From contig JACVTC010000077.1 of NCBI GenBank assembly GCA_016946835.1, positions 718,501 through 782,500 of the forward strand: a stretch of DNA of 64,000 bases, written 5' to 3'. The notes under the pieces were generated by a model that saw nothing but the letters and a program-made list of their open reading frames with translations, searched no databases and was not told where the DNA came from. The translations under genes and the position numbers were made by a program. This stretch comes from Neocallimastix lanati (nom. inval.) (Eukaryota > Neocallimastigomycota > Neocallimastigomycetes > Neocallimastigales > Neocallimastigaceae). Below, in pieces: positions 13,401 through 22,244 of this stretch (position 1 is its first letter; the number at the start of each line of letters is the position of its first letter).

Positions 13401-16400
13401 TTCTTTAAATTCAAAACTATCATCACCAACTGACTTTACATAATGATTTATTATATAGGTAGTATTAGCTTTTTCCCAAGTAGCTTTAATGTATGCATCT
13501 TCACTACCATACTTATAATCTGATCCATCCTCATTGAGAACACCATCATCTTCTGAAACCTTTTCCCATCCTGTAAATACATATCCTTCTCTTGTTGGTA
13601 CAGAAAGAGGTTCTTTTCCTGAATTCGGCACTGCTTCATAAACTGTATTGTCTTCTGATCCATTATATTCACCTCCATTAGGATCAACTATTAATTTAAT
13701 CAATGGTTTATCAGATTCAACATAGTATAAATTAATAACACGTTTATTATTTGATAAAACATCTGTACTTTCATCTGGTTCTCTATCTTCTGGTTTATTG
13801 CTGGCTTCGGTTCCTGCATATCCTCCAATAAAGACGTAACCTTCATAATTCTTAGCATATGGTGGAATTTTAAGTTCATTTCCAACAATACCATTTTCTT
13901 TTTGTTTTTCTTTAAATTCAAAACTATCATTACCAACTGACTTTACATAATGATTTACTATATAGGTAGTATTAGCTTTTTCCCAAGTAGCTTTAATATA
14001 TCCATCTTCTCCTCCATAATTATAATCTGATCCATCTTCATTGAGAACACCATCATCTTCTGAAACCTTTTCCCATCCTGTAAATACATATCCTTCTCTG
14101 GTTGGTATTGATATAGGTTCTTTTCCTGAATATGGTGCTGCTTCATATACTGTATTGTCTTCTGAACCGTTATATTCACCTCCATTTGGATCAACTGTTA
14201 AAGTTATCTTTTTTGGTTCATTTTTAATATAATATAAATTAAGTACACGCTTTCCTCCAGGTAAAACATTTGAAGTTTCAACTGGAGTATCACTTATTGG
14301 CTCATAAGATGGGTTCGTTCCTTCCCATCCTCCTTTATATTCGTAATCTAAATATTTTTTATAATCATCAACAGTAATAATATCATCTGTTTTACCCCAA
14401 TAGGTATTCATACTTTTATATTGATATTCATCACTATTTGCCTCCTTTACGAAATGATATACAGTAAACTTATTGTCGGCAGGTTCCCAAATGGCTTGAA
14501 TTTCTGCATCGCTTCCTCCATAACTATAACTAGTAGGATCTTCGTTAAGGTTACCATCATCGTCGGATATTTTTTTCCATCCTTTGAATTCATAACCATC
14601 TCTTGATGGAACGGCGATAAGTTCATATTCTCCATACGGTTCTGATACATACACTGTTTTATCCTTACTATCATTATATTCACCTCCATTTGGATCAACT
14701 GTAAGAGTAATTTCTTGTATTTTATCATAAAATAAATTAACAACACGAGTACCGTCTTCTAAAATTTCTGTAGTTTCCATTGAATCTTCTCCTGGTATAT
14801 TTGTAGATTCAGTTCCAGGATATCCACCTTTATATTGGTAATCATCATAATCCTCCTTTAGCTTACTATATTCTAATATATCAATAGGTGTGCCAGCATT
14901 ACCATAATCTATTGCTGTTTCACCTTCACTTAAAACATATTCATCGTTAGGTGAATCTCTTACATAGTAATTTATTTTATATTGTGGTATCCAAGTCGCC
15001 TTAATTGTAGCATCTTCATCTCCATAAGTAAACTTTGAACCATCATCATTAAGAGTACCACCACCATCTTCAACAACTTCCCATTTATCAAATTTAAAGT
15101 TTTCACGTGTTGGAACATCTACATCTTGAGTATCCGATGGAGCACCTTCATAAGTGGTATTTTCTGGTGTATCATTATATATACCACCGTTCGGATCTAC
15201 TATAAGTTTAACGGGTTCTCGACATATTGGAACATCCCTTTCCATACATTCTCCCAATTTTTCTGCAACTCTCGAGTATAAATTGTTTACCATAAATGTA
15301 TTCGTCGTCGTGGTTCCATAATTAGATTTTTGTACAAAATCTTCAATTACAAATGTACGAATAAAACCACCATCACCCTCTATATAGGATTTAAGAATTT
15401 GACCTTGTAAACTGTTTTCTTGATTAATGTTTTTTAATTTCGAATATACACTCTCCGCATTAAATTCACCATATGATACTTTTCCATCATCTATATGTAC
15501 ATTACCATACTGTAATTCTACAAGAGATGTTTTACTGTCCCCATAAGTATGTACAGGAGATGCATAATATTCGCCTGATACTATCTCTTCATCACCAGTT
15601 ATAATTAAATAAATTTGAACATCATTTTTCGTAATGATTTGAGCAGTTTCGCCAACTTCCTCTTGATACATTTCACCAAGTACAAGCTCTTCTACTGCAA
15701 GCTGAAAATTCATATCAGCATCGTTATTTTTTTTTACTAATTGAGCACCATAAAATGTTGGTTCATAAAACTTTTCTATGCCTACTGAATTACTCCCTGA
15801 AGTCCTTGAATCAGCTGGATAAGCAAATAATTGATTAATTTGTTCATCGGTAAAAAGACTATCATATGTTGTAAGCAATTCTTCTTTAACGGAATAAAAA
15901 TTTTTATATGCTGTTTGTTGTTTGACATTTCTATACTCTTCGAAAAAAGGAAAATCGGAATTCTCATTAGTAAGTAGAATAATAACCTTTTCAACATCTC
16001 CGTCCGTTCTCCAACTAAGGTTTCTATTATAATCATTTTCACAATTAGTTGTTTTTTGATCATTAGTTAAATTAGTACAATCTTGAAAAAGACTATGTTC
16101 ACTGTCTAGCGCCATTCTTATTGTTTCTAAACCTGCTTCATGGCCATGTGATTTATCTTTTGAATCAAGTTTATTAAAAGAACTACTGACACTATCCGCA
16201 TCATCAGTAAAATCTGTGAGTAAACGTGGTCTACCTCCAAAACTAACAACAGCATATCGAGGATCAGCATGTAAAACATCTTGTAGCTCTTTAAATAAAT
16301 TATCTAATCCAGATTTTAATGCGTTGAAATATTTATCCATAGAATCACTTTCATCAATAATAAAAAGAATATCAGTTTTAAAATTTTCTTCAACTTCACA

Positions 16401-16589
16401 AGTTCTTGCTCTTGTACAACTAATTTCACCATAAGGACATTTTTCTTCATGACTAACATTTATGCACTTATTTTCATCATTTCCACCCGATTGATCGTTT
16501 TCACCAACGGGTACTGCATTTACAAAATTAAACAATAATAACGGTATATATAGCAATAATATAATATATAGAGACTTTGTAATAATCAT
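4452..16589 (-). CDS. Giant secreted vWA / InlB-type-repeat / chitin-binding protein
   Basis: A single uninterrupted 4045-codon frame. Residues 1-25 form a signal peptide (hydrophobic core, cleavage after VNA), which fixes the start. A Cys-rich segment (C42, C51, C58, C64) leads into a von Willebrand A-like domain, about 72-450, with the MIDAS motif D79-x-S81-x-S83; the usual downstream TDG is instead TNENS. From about 460 to 3800 come roughly 20 repeats with VDPNGG, REGY-x-F-x-GW and A-x-W motifs, typical of Listeria-Bacteroides/Flg_new (InlB B) repeats. These alternate with Y-x-V-x-HY...NLYY segments resembling those in bacterial mucin-binding adhesins. Fourteen 169-residue units (about 878-3244) are nearly identical. 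An acidic linker (DEESQDEETE repeats, about 3815-3865) precedes three hevein-type chitin-binding modules (about 3866-3908, 3934-3977, 4003-4045) with CCS-x-YGWCG cores. Likely a secreted or wall-bound adhesin anchored to fungal chitin; the ligand is unknown. Its base composition is clearly richer in G+C than the flanks. Confidence 0.93.
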   Translation of the reverse strand: MIITKSLYIILLLYIPLLLFNFVNAVPVGENDQSGGNDENKCINVSHEEKCPYGEISCTRARTCEVEENFKTDILFIIDESDSMDKYFNALKSGLDNLFKELQDVLHADPRYAVVSFGGRPRLLTDFTDDADSVSSSFNKLDSKDKSHGHEAGLETIRMALDSEHSLFQDCTNLTNDQKTTNCENDYNRNLSWRTDGDVEKVIILLTNENSDFPFFEEYRNVKQQTAYKNFYSVKEELLTTYDSLFTDEQINQLFAYPADSRTSGSNSVGIEKFYEPTFYGAQLVKKNNDADMNFQLAVEELVLGEMYQEEVGETAQIITKNDVQIYLIITGDEEIVSGEYYASPVHTYGDSKTSLVELQYGNVHIDDGKVSYGEFNAESVYSKLKNINQENSLQGQILKSYIEGDGGFIRTFVIEDFVQKSNYGTTTTNTFMVNNLYSRVAEKLGECMERDVPICREPVKLIVDPNGGIYNDTPENTTYEGAPSDTQDVDVPTRENFKFDKWEVVEDGGGTLNDDGSKFTYGDEDATIKATWIPQYKINYYVRDSPNDEYVLSEGETAIDYGNAGTPIDILEYSKLKEDYDDYQYKGGYPGTESTNIPGEDSMETTEILEDGTRVVNLFYDKIQEITLTVDPNGGEYNDSKDKTVYVSEPYGEYELIAVPSRDGYEFKGWKKISDDDGNLNEDPTSYSYGGSDAEIQAIWEPADNKFTVYHFVKEANSDEYQYKSMNTYWGKTDDIITVDDYKKYLDYEYKGGWEGTNPSYEPISDTPVETSNVLPGGKRVLNLYYIKNEPKKITLTVDPNGGEYNGSEDNTVYEAAPYSGKEPISIPTREGYVFTGWEKVSEDDGVLNEDGSDYNYGGEDGYIKATWEKANTTYIVNHYVKSVGNDSFEFKEKQKENGIVGNELKIPPYAKNYEGYVFIGGYAGTEASNKPEDREPDESTDVLSNNKRVINLYYVESDKPLIKLIVDPNGGEYNGSEDNTVYEAVPNSGKEPLSVPTREGYVFTGWEKVSEDDGVLNEDGSDYKYGSEDAYIKATWEKANTTYIINHYVKSVGDDSFEFKEKQKENGIVGNEVKIPPYAKNYEGYVFIGGYAGTEASNKPEDREPDESTDVLSNNKRVINLYYVESDKPLIKLIVDPNGGEYNGSEDNTVYEAVPNSGKEPLSVPTREGYVFTGWEKVSEDDGVLNEDGSDYKYGNEDAYIKATWEKANTTYIINHYVKSVGDDSFEFKEKQKENGIVGNEVEIPPYAKNYEGYVFIGGYAGTEASNKPEDREPDESTDVLSNNKRVINLYYVESDKPLIKLIVDPNGGEYNGSEDNTVYEAVPNSGKEPLSVPTREGYVFTGWEKVSEDDGVLNEDGSDYKYGNEDAYIKATWEKANTTYIINHYVKSVGDDSFEFKEKQKENGIVGNEVEIPPYAKNYEGYVFIGGYAGTEASNKPEDREPDESTDVLSNNKRVINLYYVESDKPLIKLIVDPNGGEYNGSEDNTVYEAVPNSGKEPLSVPTREGYVFTGWEKVSEDDGVLNEDGSDYQYGNEDAYIKATWEKANTTYIINHYVKSVGDDSFEFKEKQKENGIVGNEVEIPPYAKNYEGYVFIGGYAGTEASNKPEDREPDESTDVLSNNKRVINLYYVESDKPLIKLIVDPNGGEYNGSEDNTVYEAVPNSGKEPLSVPTREGYVFTGWEKVSEDDGVLNEDGSDYKYGNEDAYIKATWEKANTTYIINHYVKSVGDDSFEFKEKQKENGIVGNEVEIPPYAKNYEGYVFIGGYAGTEASNKPEDREPDESTDVLSNNKRVINLYYVESDKPLIKLIVDPNGGEYNGSEDNTVYEAVPNSGKEPLSVPTREGYVFTGWEKVSEDDGVLNEDGSDYKYGNEDAYIKATWEKANTTYIINHYVKSVGDDSFEFKEKQKENGIVGNEVEIPPYAKNYEGYVFIGGYAGTEASNKPEDREPDESTDVLSNNKRVINLYYVESDKPLIKLIVDPNGGEYNGSEDNTVYEAVPNSGKEPLSVPTREGYVFTGWEKVSEDDGVLNEDGSDYKYGSEDAYIKATWEKANTTYIINHYVKSVGDDSFEFKEKQKENGIVGNEVEIPPYAKNYEGYVFIGGYAGTEASNKPEDREPDESTDVLSNNKRVINLYYVESDKPLIKLIVDPNGGEYNGSEDNTVYEAVPNSGKEPLSVPTREGYVFTGWEKVSEDDGVLNEDGSDYKYGSEDAYIKATWEKANTTYIINHYVKSVGDDSFEFKEKQKEDGIVGNEVEIPPYAKNYEGYVFIGGYAGTEASNKPEDREPDESTDVLSNNKRVINLYYVESDKPLIKLIVDPNGGEYNGSEDNTVYEAVPNSGKEPLSVPTREGYVFTGWEKVSEDDGVLNEDGSDYKYGNEDAYIKATWEKANTTYIINHYVKSVGDDSFEFKEKQKEDGIVGNEVEIPPYAKNYEGYVFIGGYAGTEASNKPEDREPDESTDVLSNNKRVINLYYVESDKPLIKLIVDPNGGEYNGSEDNTVYEAVPNSGKEPLSVPTREGYVFTGWEKVSEDDGVLNEDGSDYKYGNEDAYIKATWEKANTTYIINHYVKSVGDDSFEFKEKQKENGIVGNEVEIPPYAKNYEGYVFIGGYSGTEASNKPEDREPDESTDVLSNNKRVINLYYVESDKPLIKLIVDPNGGEYNGSEDNTVYEAVPNSGKEPLSVPTREGYVFTGWEKVSEDDGVLNEDGSDYKYGNEDAYIKATWEKANTTYIINHYVKSVGDDSFEFKEKQKENGIVGNEVEIPPYAKNYEGYVFIGGYAGTEASNKPEDREPDESTDVLSNNKRVINLYYVESDKPLIKLIVDPNGGEYNGSEDNTVYEAVPNSGKEPLSVPTREGYVFTGWEKVSEDDGVLNEDGSDYQYGNEDAYIKATWEKANTTYIINHYVKSVGDDSFEFKEKQKENGIVGNEVEIPPYAKNYEGYVFIGGYAGTEASNKPEDREPDESTDVLSNNKRVINLYYVESDKPLIKLIVDPNGGEYNGSEDNTVYEAVPNSGKEPLSVPTREGYVFTGWEKVSEDDGVLNEDGSDYQYGNEDAYIKATWEKANTTYIINHYVKSVGDDSFEFKEKQKENGIVGNEVEIPPYAKNYEGYVFIGGYAGTEASNKPEDREPDESTDVLSNNKRVINLYYVESDKPLIKLIVDPNGGEYNGSEDNTVYEAVPNSGKEPLSVPTREGYVFTGWEKVSEDDGVLNEDGSDYKYGSEDAYIKATWEKANTTYIINHYVKPVGKDSFEFKEKQKENGIVGNEVEIPPLAKNYEGYEFIGGYAGTEASNKLEDREPDESTDVLSNNKRVINLYYVESDKPLIKLIVDPNGGEYNGSEDNTVYEAVPNSGKEPLSVPTREGYVFTGWEKVSEDDGKLNEDGHEYKYGGSDAEIRAVWEPAEGTKYVVNYYTKCLDCKEYEFKNDETFKGKTNDVISIDKLVKTIGDYEFVGASDGTERSNVPGEFIKETTVLPDGTRQINMYYVEVEKPVINLIVKPNGGSYNNNKEDTVYSNVQYGPDQPIPDPVREGYEFKGWKVIEGDGKIDENSNFIYGEENAVIEAIWSPAEGTKYIVNYYTKCLDCKEYEFKNDETFKGKTNDVISINKLVKTIGDYEFVGASDGTERSNVPGEFIKETTVLPDGTRQINMYYVEIEKPKITLTIKPNGGSYNNNKEDTVYSNVQYGPDQQIPDPVREGYEFKGWKKVEGDGDLDGKTFHYGSLDTVLEAIWTPANTKYTVRYYVKDANEEEYKLKETNVYEGVSGEVIPVSVLVKIYNDYIYEGASLGESNVPGEFIKEVTLLPDNKLEISLYYVADEESQDEETEISKAIVEDEESQDEETETPSVLVEDEESQDEDISEDGRCGPGIGVCKSGECCSRYGWCGTTEKYCSVERGCQSEFGDCEGIKRKASKSVTSENLTIENLTISEDGRCGSGIGVCNKGECCSKYGWCGTSEKYCSIERGCQSEFGDCTGKERNVNVATEKVNKSENTIAYSDSDRCGKNEGRCRNDECCSKYGWCGTTKSYCSKDKGCQSEFGRCW
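6860..13957 (-). repeat. 14 tandem, nearly identical 507-bp coding repeats
   Basis: Within the giant gene the same landmark recurs every 507 bp exactly: 6860, 7367, 7874 and so on to 13451, with diverged units on both sides (starting near 6350 and 13958). The span equals 14 x 507 bp, each unit encoding 169 residues. Units differ by only a few single-base changes, for example N/S and K/Q in the DYKYGNEDAY segment, N/D in KQKENG, A/S in GGYAGTE. The exact phase and low divergence point to recent amplification or ongoing gene conversion, and make the copy number prone to variation and to assembly collapse. Confidence 0.95.
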
Positions 16590-17429
16590 CTGTTTTTTTT
16601 TTTTTTTTATTCGAATTCTAAAATATCTATAGTAATAATGGAATAAATAAATTAAATTAAATACTACTAATTACTATGTATAAAATAAAAAAGTAAAATG
16701 TTCAAATAGAAAAATAAATTGAAAAAAAAAAAAAAAAAATAAAAAAGATTTGTTTTTTATATTATAATAAAAAATTATACATTTTATTGCCACACATATA
16801 TTTAAGCTTTAATATCTGGCATTTTTATAGTAATTTATTAAATAAATAATATTTAATTATTCTTTAATAATGTTAAATATTTAAAAAAATACTATGGAGA
16901 AAAAATAAAAGAAAGAAAAAAAAATATATGTATATTACTTTACAGAAAAATTTTATTACTGGTATATTATATTTTTATATAAAAATTTAATTGCCACACT
17001 TATACTATGGTTTAAATGCTTTTCAGTTACATTAACACTATATAAATGATATTAATTATACTTTAAATCATTTTAATTATTTAACGATTAAATTAATATG
17101 AAAAACTATAGAGGGAAAAATTATATAAATTTTAATTTTACTGTATAAACTATGGAGGAAAAAAAAAAAATTTACTTTTAATAGACTGTCACTACATTAT
17201 ATTGAAAATTAAATTTTATAAAAAAAAAAAAAAAAAAAAAAATTAAAAAATTTATATATTAAAAATGCATATAGTATTAGTGACATCAATAATAATTTAG
17301 AAAAAAAAATTGATTTAAATATTATAATTAAAATATATATATATATAACAAATATTGTAAAATTATTAAATATTTAAAATGACCAAATTATAAGTTTCAA
17401 TTTTCAAATAAACATTTATTACTTTAAAG

Positions 17430-17460
<31 letters not shown>

Positions 17461-17686
17461 GTTACTTATAACGTATTTTATAATTAATTTATAATTAATC
17501 ATTTATTTTCTATGAGAAATTAACCTTTTAAATATAAAATTTAATTGTTTGTAATGTAATATTCTTTTCTATATTTAATAAATGTAATAGAAAATATTAA
17601 TTTTTGTATTTCTTAATTTTTTTTTTTTTTTTTTATTTAATATTATATATACTTTTTTTTTAATTAGTTACATTTAAAATTCCTAG

Positions 17687-17731
<45 letters not shown>

Positions 17732-18323
17732 ACATTTAAAACCAAAAAGATTATTCTTTTCTATATTTAATAAATGTAATATAATATATTAATTTGTTAA
17801 TATTTCATATTTTTTTTGTATTTAATTAATATATATATATATTTTTTTTTAATTAGTTACCTTTAATATCAAAAAGGTTATTGTATAGACTAATATAAGA
17901 TCATTAAACATTATAATATTATAATATTAATAAATAACTTTAAAAAGATCAAAATATATATTATAAAATATATATTGTAATGATTTTACTATATTAACCA
18001 TTTTAGACAATTTTATATTTTAAAGGAAAATAAAAATTTTAGAAAATATATTTATTATTTTAATAATTATAAAATAATAAAATATTTATTTAAAATATTT
18101 TATAATTTCTTTGTTAATTCAATCATAAAATAATAATTATTAAATACAAAAAGTTTAACATATATTTCGTTTCATTTTAAAAATATTTACCACATAAGTT
18201 TATATATTAATTTTATATCTGTTATATTACAATTATTTTCAATATTAAAGGATTTAAAATTAATATAATATTAAATAAATTTTTTTTTTTAAAATTATAA
18301 TATTATTATATTTATTTAATATA

Positions 18324-18357
<34 letters not shown>

Positions 18358-18427
18358 GAAAAATGAAAATTTATTTTAATTTTTTTATTATCTAAATTTC
18401 CTCTAAATAACCGAAAATTTTTACATT

Positions 18428-18459
<32 letters not shown>

Positions 18460-20103
18460 GACAACTAAAAAATAAAAAATATAAAATGTATAAAAGTTTA
18501 AGCAAAAGAAAAAAAAAAAAAAAAAAAAAAAGACAACTAAAAAATAAAAAATATAAAATGTATAAAAGTTTAAGCAAAAGAAAAATAATATTTTTAATAT
18601 TATTATATTATATTTACATTAAACAAATTAATAATATTATTAATTTTGAAATTATATTACAAATATTAAACTTTAATAATATCACAATATAATTATATTA
18701 TTTTATTCCTACATTTATATATTAATTCTTATTTTATTTTATTGGTAATTTATTTCATTCTTATATTAATTCTTATTTTATTTTATTGGTATTTTATTTT
18801 ATTCATATATTATTTTATTTTATTCTTATTTTATTTTATCCTTATATTATTCTTATATTATATTCTTATAATATATAAAACATATATTAAAAAAATAATT
18901 GAAATATATTATTATATTTTAGTATAGTAAAGTATATTACTAATAAAAATTAAATGATTCAAACTTTTTAATTTTTTAAAAAAATATGAAATTTTATTAA
19001 AATTTTTAAATGTTATTAAAATTATTTTAAAAAACTATGAAATTTTATTTAATATCTCTAAAATAAAAATTATGTAAATATAAAAAGTGAGCTTTTTAGG
19101 TTGGAGAAAAGTTGTAAAGATTAATTAATTAACTAATTAATTAATGAGTAAAAATTATATTTTTTTGAAATAAATATTTTTTTTTATTTTGAAGGGCTTT
19201 AATGTATTTACAAAAAATGAAATGAATAAACGTATGAAATATTTATTTTATATTTTGTTATAAATTATATTTTAGTATTTATTTATAAATAAATAATCAT
19301 CTATTACTTTTAGTTTTATAGAAGTAGTAAAATAATTTTCTCTCAAAAATAAGAATTAAATTTACAACGAAGCATTATTTAATTTAATTTAATTATTGTA
19401 TAATCTTTTTTTTTTTCGGTATTAAAAAAAAACATATATTTTCATATTAAATAGATTTATTTTTTTTTTACTTTAGATTAATTTTTTATATATATATAAA
19501 AAATTTTTTATTAATATTTTTAATAATAATAAGTATTTTAATCTTTTTTTTTTTAATATTTATTACACTTTATTCTAATTTTTAACGAACTGAACTTAAT
19601 TCATAACCATAATTAAATATATTTTTTAAAAGTTTATATATTATTAAATAATAAATTAAATATATTGACAATATTAACATATAAATATTTCATTCATAAA
19701 TTACTAATATATTAAATTAATAAAAAGTACATAATAATTATTTTTGAAATAATAAATACACATATATATAATAAAAATTATAATTAAAATAAAAAGGCTA
19801 ACTTTAAATTTTTTTATATATTATAAAATAAAAAATTAAAAAATTAATAATTAAAAATAATTAAGTTCAATTAAATATTTAAAACTACATAAGATATAAA
19901 ATATATTATATATAATTCATTTTAATATAATATTTTATATATGTAATATGCTATATATAATAAATAGTAGTATATTGCGTATATAATTTATAGTATATAA
20001 AATATATATATAGAGTATATTACATATAAAATATTAAATAAATTTTGATTTATGAATAACATTATTCTTTAATTAATTAAACTATTTAAAACTTTTAGAA
20101 TAC

Positions 20104-20134
<31 letters not shown>

Positions 20135-20251
20135 TCAATAATTTCATTTTATTAAAAATTATATCTAGTAAATTCTGAAAAATTAATTTAATTGAATTGA
20201 ATAAATATCAAATAAATATGAATGAATATACATTTTTCCATTTCTAAGTAT
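16590..20251. other. AT-rich gene desert upstream of the giant gene
   Basis: No supported gene. It contains many homopolymers (for example poly-A at about 17691-17728), (TA)n tracts, and a repeated TTGCCACAC...TTTAA motif at about 16785 and 16990. It also contains a direct duplication of about 60-75 bp (see 18440-18585). The first few hundred bases lie upstream of the giant minus-strand gene and must contain its promoter, but no discrete element stands out against the AT-rich background. Confidence 0.6.
18440..18585. repeat. Direct duplication bounded by poly-A
   Basis: The block reading A-tract, GACAACTAAAAAATAAAAAA, then TATAAAATGTATAAAAG and a GTTTAAGCAAAAG end occurs twice, starting near 18459 and 18531, with A-runs between. 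Small frames across it are products of the repeat and not genes. Confidence 0.8.
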
Positions 20252-20263
20252 GAAAGAACAGAT

Positions 20264-20831
20264 TTTTTTTTTATTTCCAGTGTGTACCGCCCTATGCCCC
20301 CCTCAAGACATGGGAATATTAAGGTAGTCACAACACTTTGTGAATATAGTCCCTACTGGGTCAGTCTTACTCTTTATTCGGCATTGGCGCTCTAACCATA
20401 CATATTATTACTGAGATTTTCTAGCACGATTTTTCTCGGAATGCTTTTTCGGTGCCTAACTTCCTAGAAGCGAGGTTAGAGTAACCTAACCCAATAAGTC
20501 GTGTGTTAGCCCACTTGGTAATAATATTTAGTTAGCAGATTGATTATTCGTAGTTTAGCTACGTGCATATGAACCCATATGCTAGGAATTCCCTCGTAAG
20601 TATATTAATGACAGTTACTAGCGCAACCCTCTCAGGCCAACTGTTAAGACAGTATCTAGTCTATATTACTCCGGAATTTAAGAATATTATATATAAGGGG
20701 AGGGAGATATTCTTACCTGTAAACGGAAACCCTAACCACCATCTACCGTAAAACCTTTTGTTCAAGAAAAACCGGAAAATGGTCAAAGGGCGGGGTCGAA
20801 CCGGGAGCCTTATGTAATGATAGTCCACGGT
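20264..20831 (-). mobile_element. Putative tRNA-like SINE, full copy with target-site duplication
   Basis: A 568-bp block, conspicuously less AT-rich than its surroundings, bounded by a 12-bp duplication with one mismatch: GAAAGAACAGAT at 20252-20263 and GAATGAACAGAT at 20832-20843. Read on the minus strand, it begins with a tRNA-like head carrying a good RNA polymerase III B box (GGTTCGACCCC, plus positions 20792-20802). It ends in a poly-A tail (T-run at 20264-20271 on the plus strand) preceded by a GGAAATAA motif. It encodes no convincing protein; a 62-codon plus-strand frame inside is incidental. Partial copies exist at 22630-22972, 31868-32078, 35500-35775 and 39455-39667. Head, tail and duplication together indicate LINE-mobilised retroposition. 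Which LINE supplies the machinery cannot be told: its 3' end does not obviously match the LINE tails here. Confidence 0.8.
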
Positions 20832-20843
20832 GAATGAACAGAT

Positions 20844-21806
20844 ATATTAAAATATTTTTATGCTAAATTTTTTATAAATTAATTGAAATCAATTAATTCG
20901 ATAATTTTTGCTTTTATGGTCTGTTTTATTTTATTTTCACATTAGTAACATTTTCTTATTATTAAGTTTTCAATACATTAATATAATACATGATTTTATT
21001 TTCTAATAAATATTATGTGCCACAAATACGTTATAAAAAAAAAATAATTAATAATTAAAAATTACTTCTACTATTAAACTTTATTTTTTATCAAAATTTT
21101 ATATAAATTAATTTAAATGAAAAATAAAAATAAAAAATTAAAAAAATAAAAATAAAAATAATTTATACTGATAAGACTTTTAATTCTTTAAATTTTTTAT
21201 TTTATTTCTTTTTTTTTTTTTTTTTATTTTTCTTCCTTTTTTATTGAAAAACTATTGAAAATGAATTTTTATAAAATATAAAAATAATATACATAAATTT
21301 ATAGTAATAATGTAATATGAATATTTTATAATTGCTAACAATTCAAATGGTTTTAAATAGTTTATTTTATACACAAATATAATATTCTTATATTAAGTAA
21401 TATTTGTTAAATTTATAAATTAAAATTTTATGTTGATATAGTAATACATATTATTTATTTTGTTTTAATGAAAGAATTAATTTTTTTTTTTCTGTGATAT
21501 ATAGTAACTTTAATGTCAATATATTAATTCATATGATTTATTTAAGATATTAATTTCTTTAAAATATTTTTAAAGTACAATAAACAAATGTTTAAAATGT
21601 TAAAGACATTCATAATATAAAATATAATCAGTCTCTGTTGTTGAAGTGGAAACAAAATACTTTTATTTAGAATACCAATTTTATTGAACTTCCATCTATA
21701 AAATTAAAAAAAAAAAAAAAAAAAAATTCAATAATAAATCTTTTTATTATTTTATTACTAACATAATTAATTTTATTACTTATGTAATTAAATTTTACAT
21801 TAACAA

Positions 21807-21840
<34 letters not shown>

Positions 21841-22244
21841 AATTATCCTTTTTTTTTGTTTAAAAGTTTTATAAATAATAAAAATCTCACATTATCTGTT
21901 CCTTTTATTTGGAAACTATTTTTTTTTTAAATTAGAATTTTTAATTATTTTAAATTTCCATTTCATTATCTGCTTAATATATAATCAACATAAACTCTTA
22001 TATAAAATAGGCACTCAAGATGGATATTCCTATATAAAAAAAAAATCCAAAATAGAAATAGACTCAAAAAAAAAAAAAAAAAAAAAGCCAGTTTAGTTAT
22101 GAATTGATAGATTAGTTATAAAAAGGTATACAAATTATATGGAATTGATATTACAGAATCTCTTTAAAAAAAAAAAAAAAAAAGAAAAAAGAAAGATTAT
22201 AGAATTTTAGCAGAATTTAGCTATATTATTATGAGAAGGTAAAG
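20844..22244. other. AT-rich non-coding region
   Basis: No gene seen on either strand. It holds poly-A/T tracts (for example 21707-21726, 21810-21832, 22066-22086) and otherwise unstructured AT-rich sequence. Confidence 0.6.

Noticed and set aside
6350-14194. Many minus-strand 78-79-codon frames repeated every 507 bp (and 63-codon plus-strand frames) inside the giant gene
   Set aside because: They are other-frame shadows of the tandem coding repeat; their sequences are fixed by the main frame and lack any independent motif.
18392-18927. Small Phe/Lys/Ile-rich ORFs near homopolymer tracts (also 46348-46557, 55456-55743, 62890-63096)
   Set aside because: They run through poly-A/T or repeats, have no domain or signal, and fit the chance expectation for very AT-rich DNA.
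20563-20751. 62-codon plus-strand ORF
   Set aside because: It lies inside a SINE on the opposite strand and is not preserved in the other copies (22630-22972, 35500-35775).
20780-20831. A genuine tRNA gene, suggested by GGTTCGACCCC and flanking bases
   Set aside because: No acceptor stem or complete cloverleaf can be drawn, A-to-B box spacing is too short, and the sequence belongs to a dispersed repeat; it is better called a tRNA-like SINE head.
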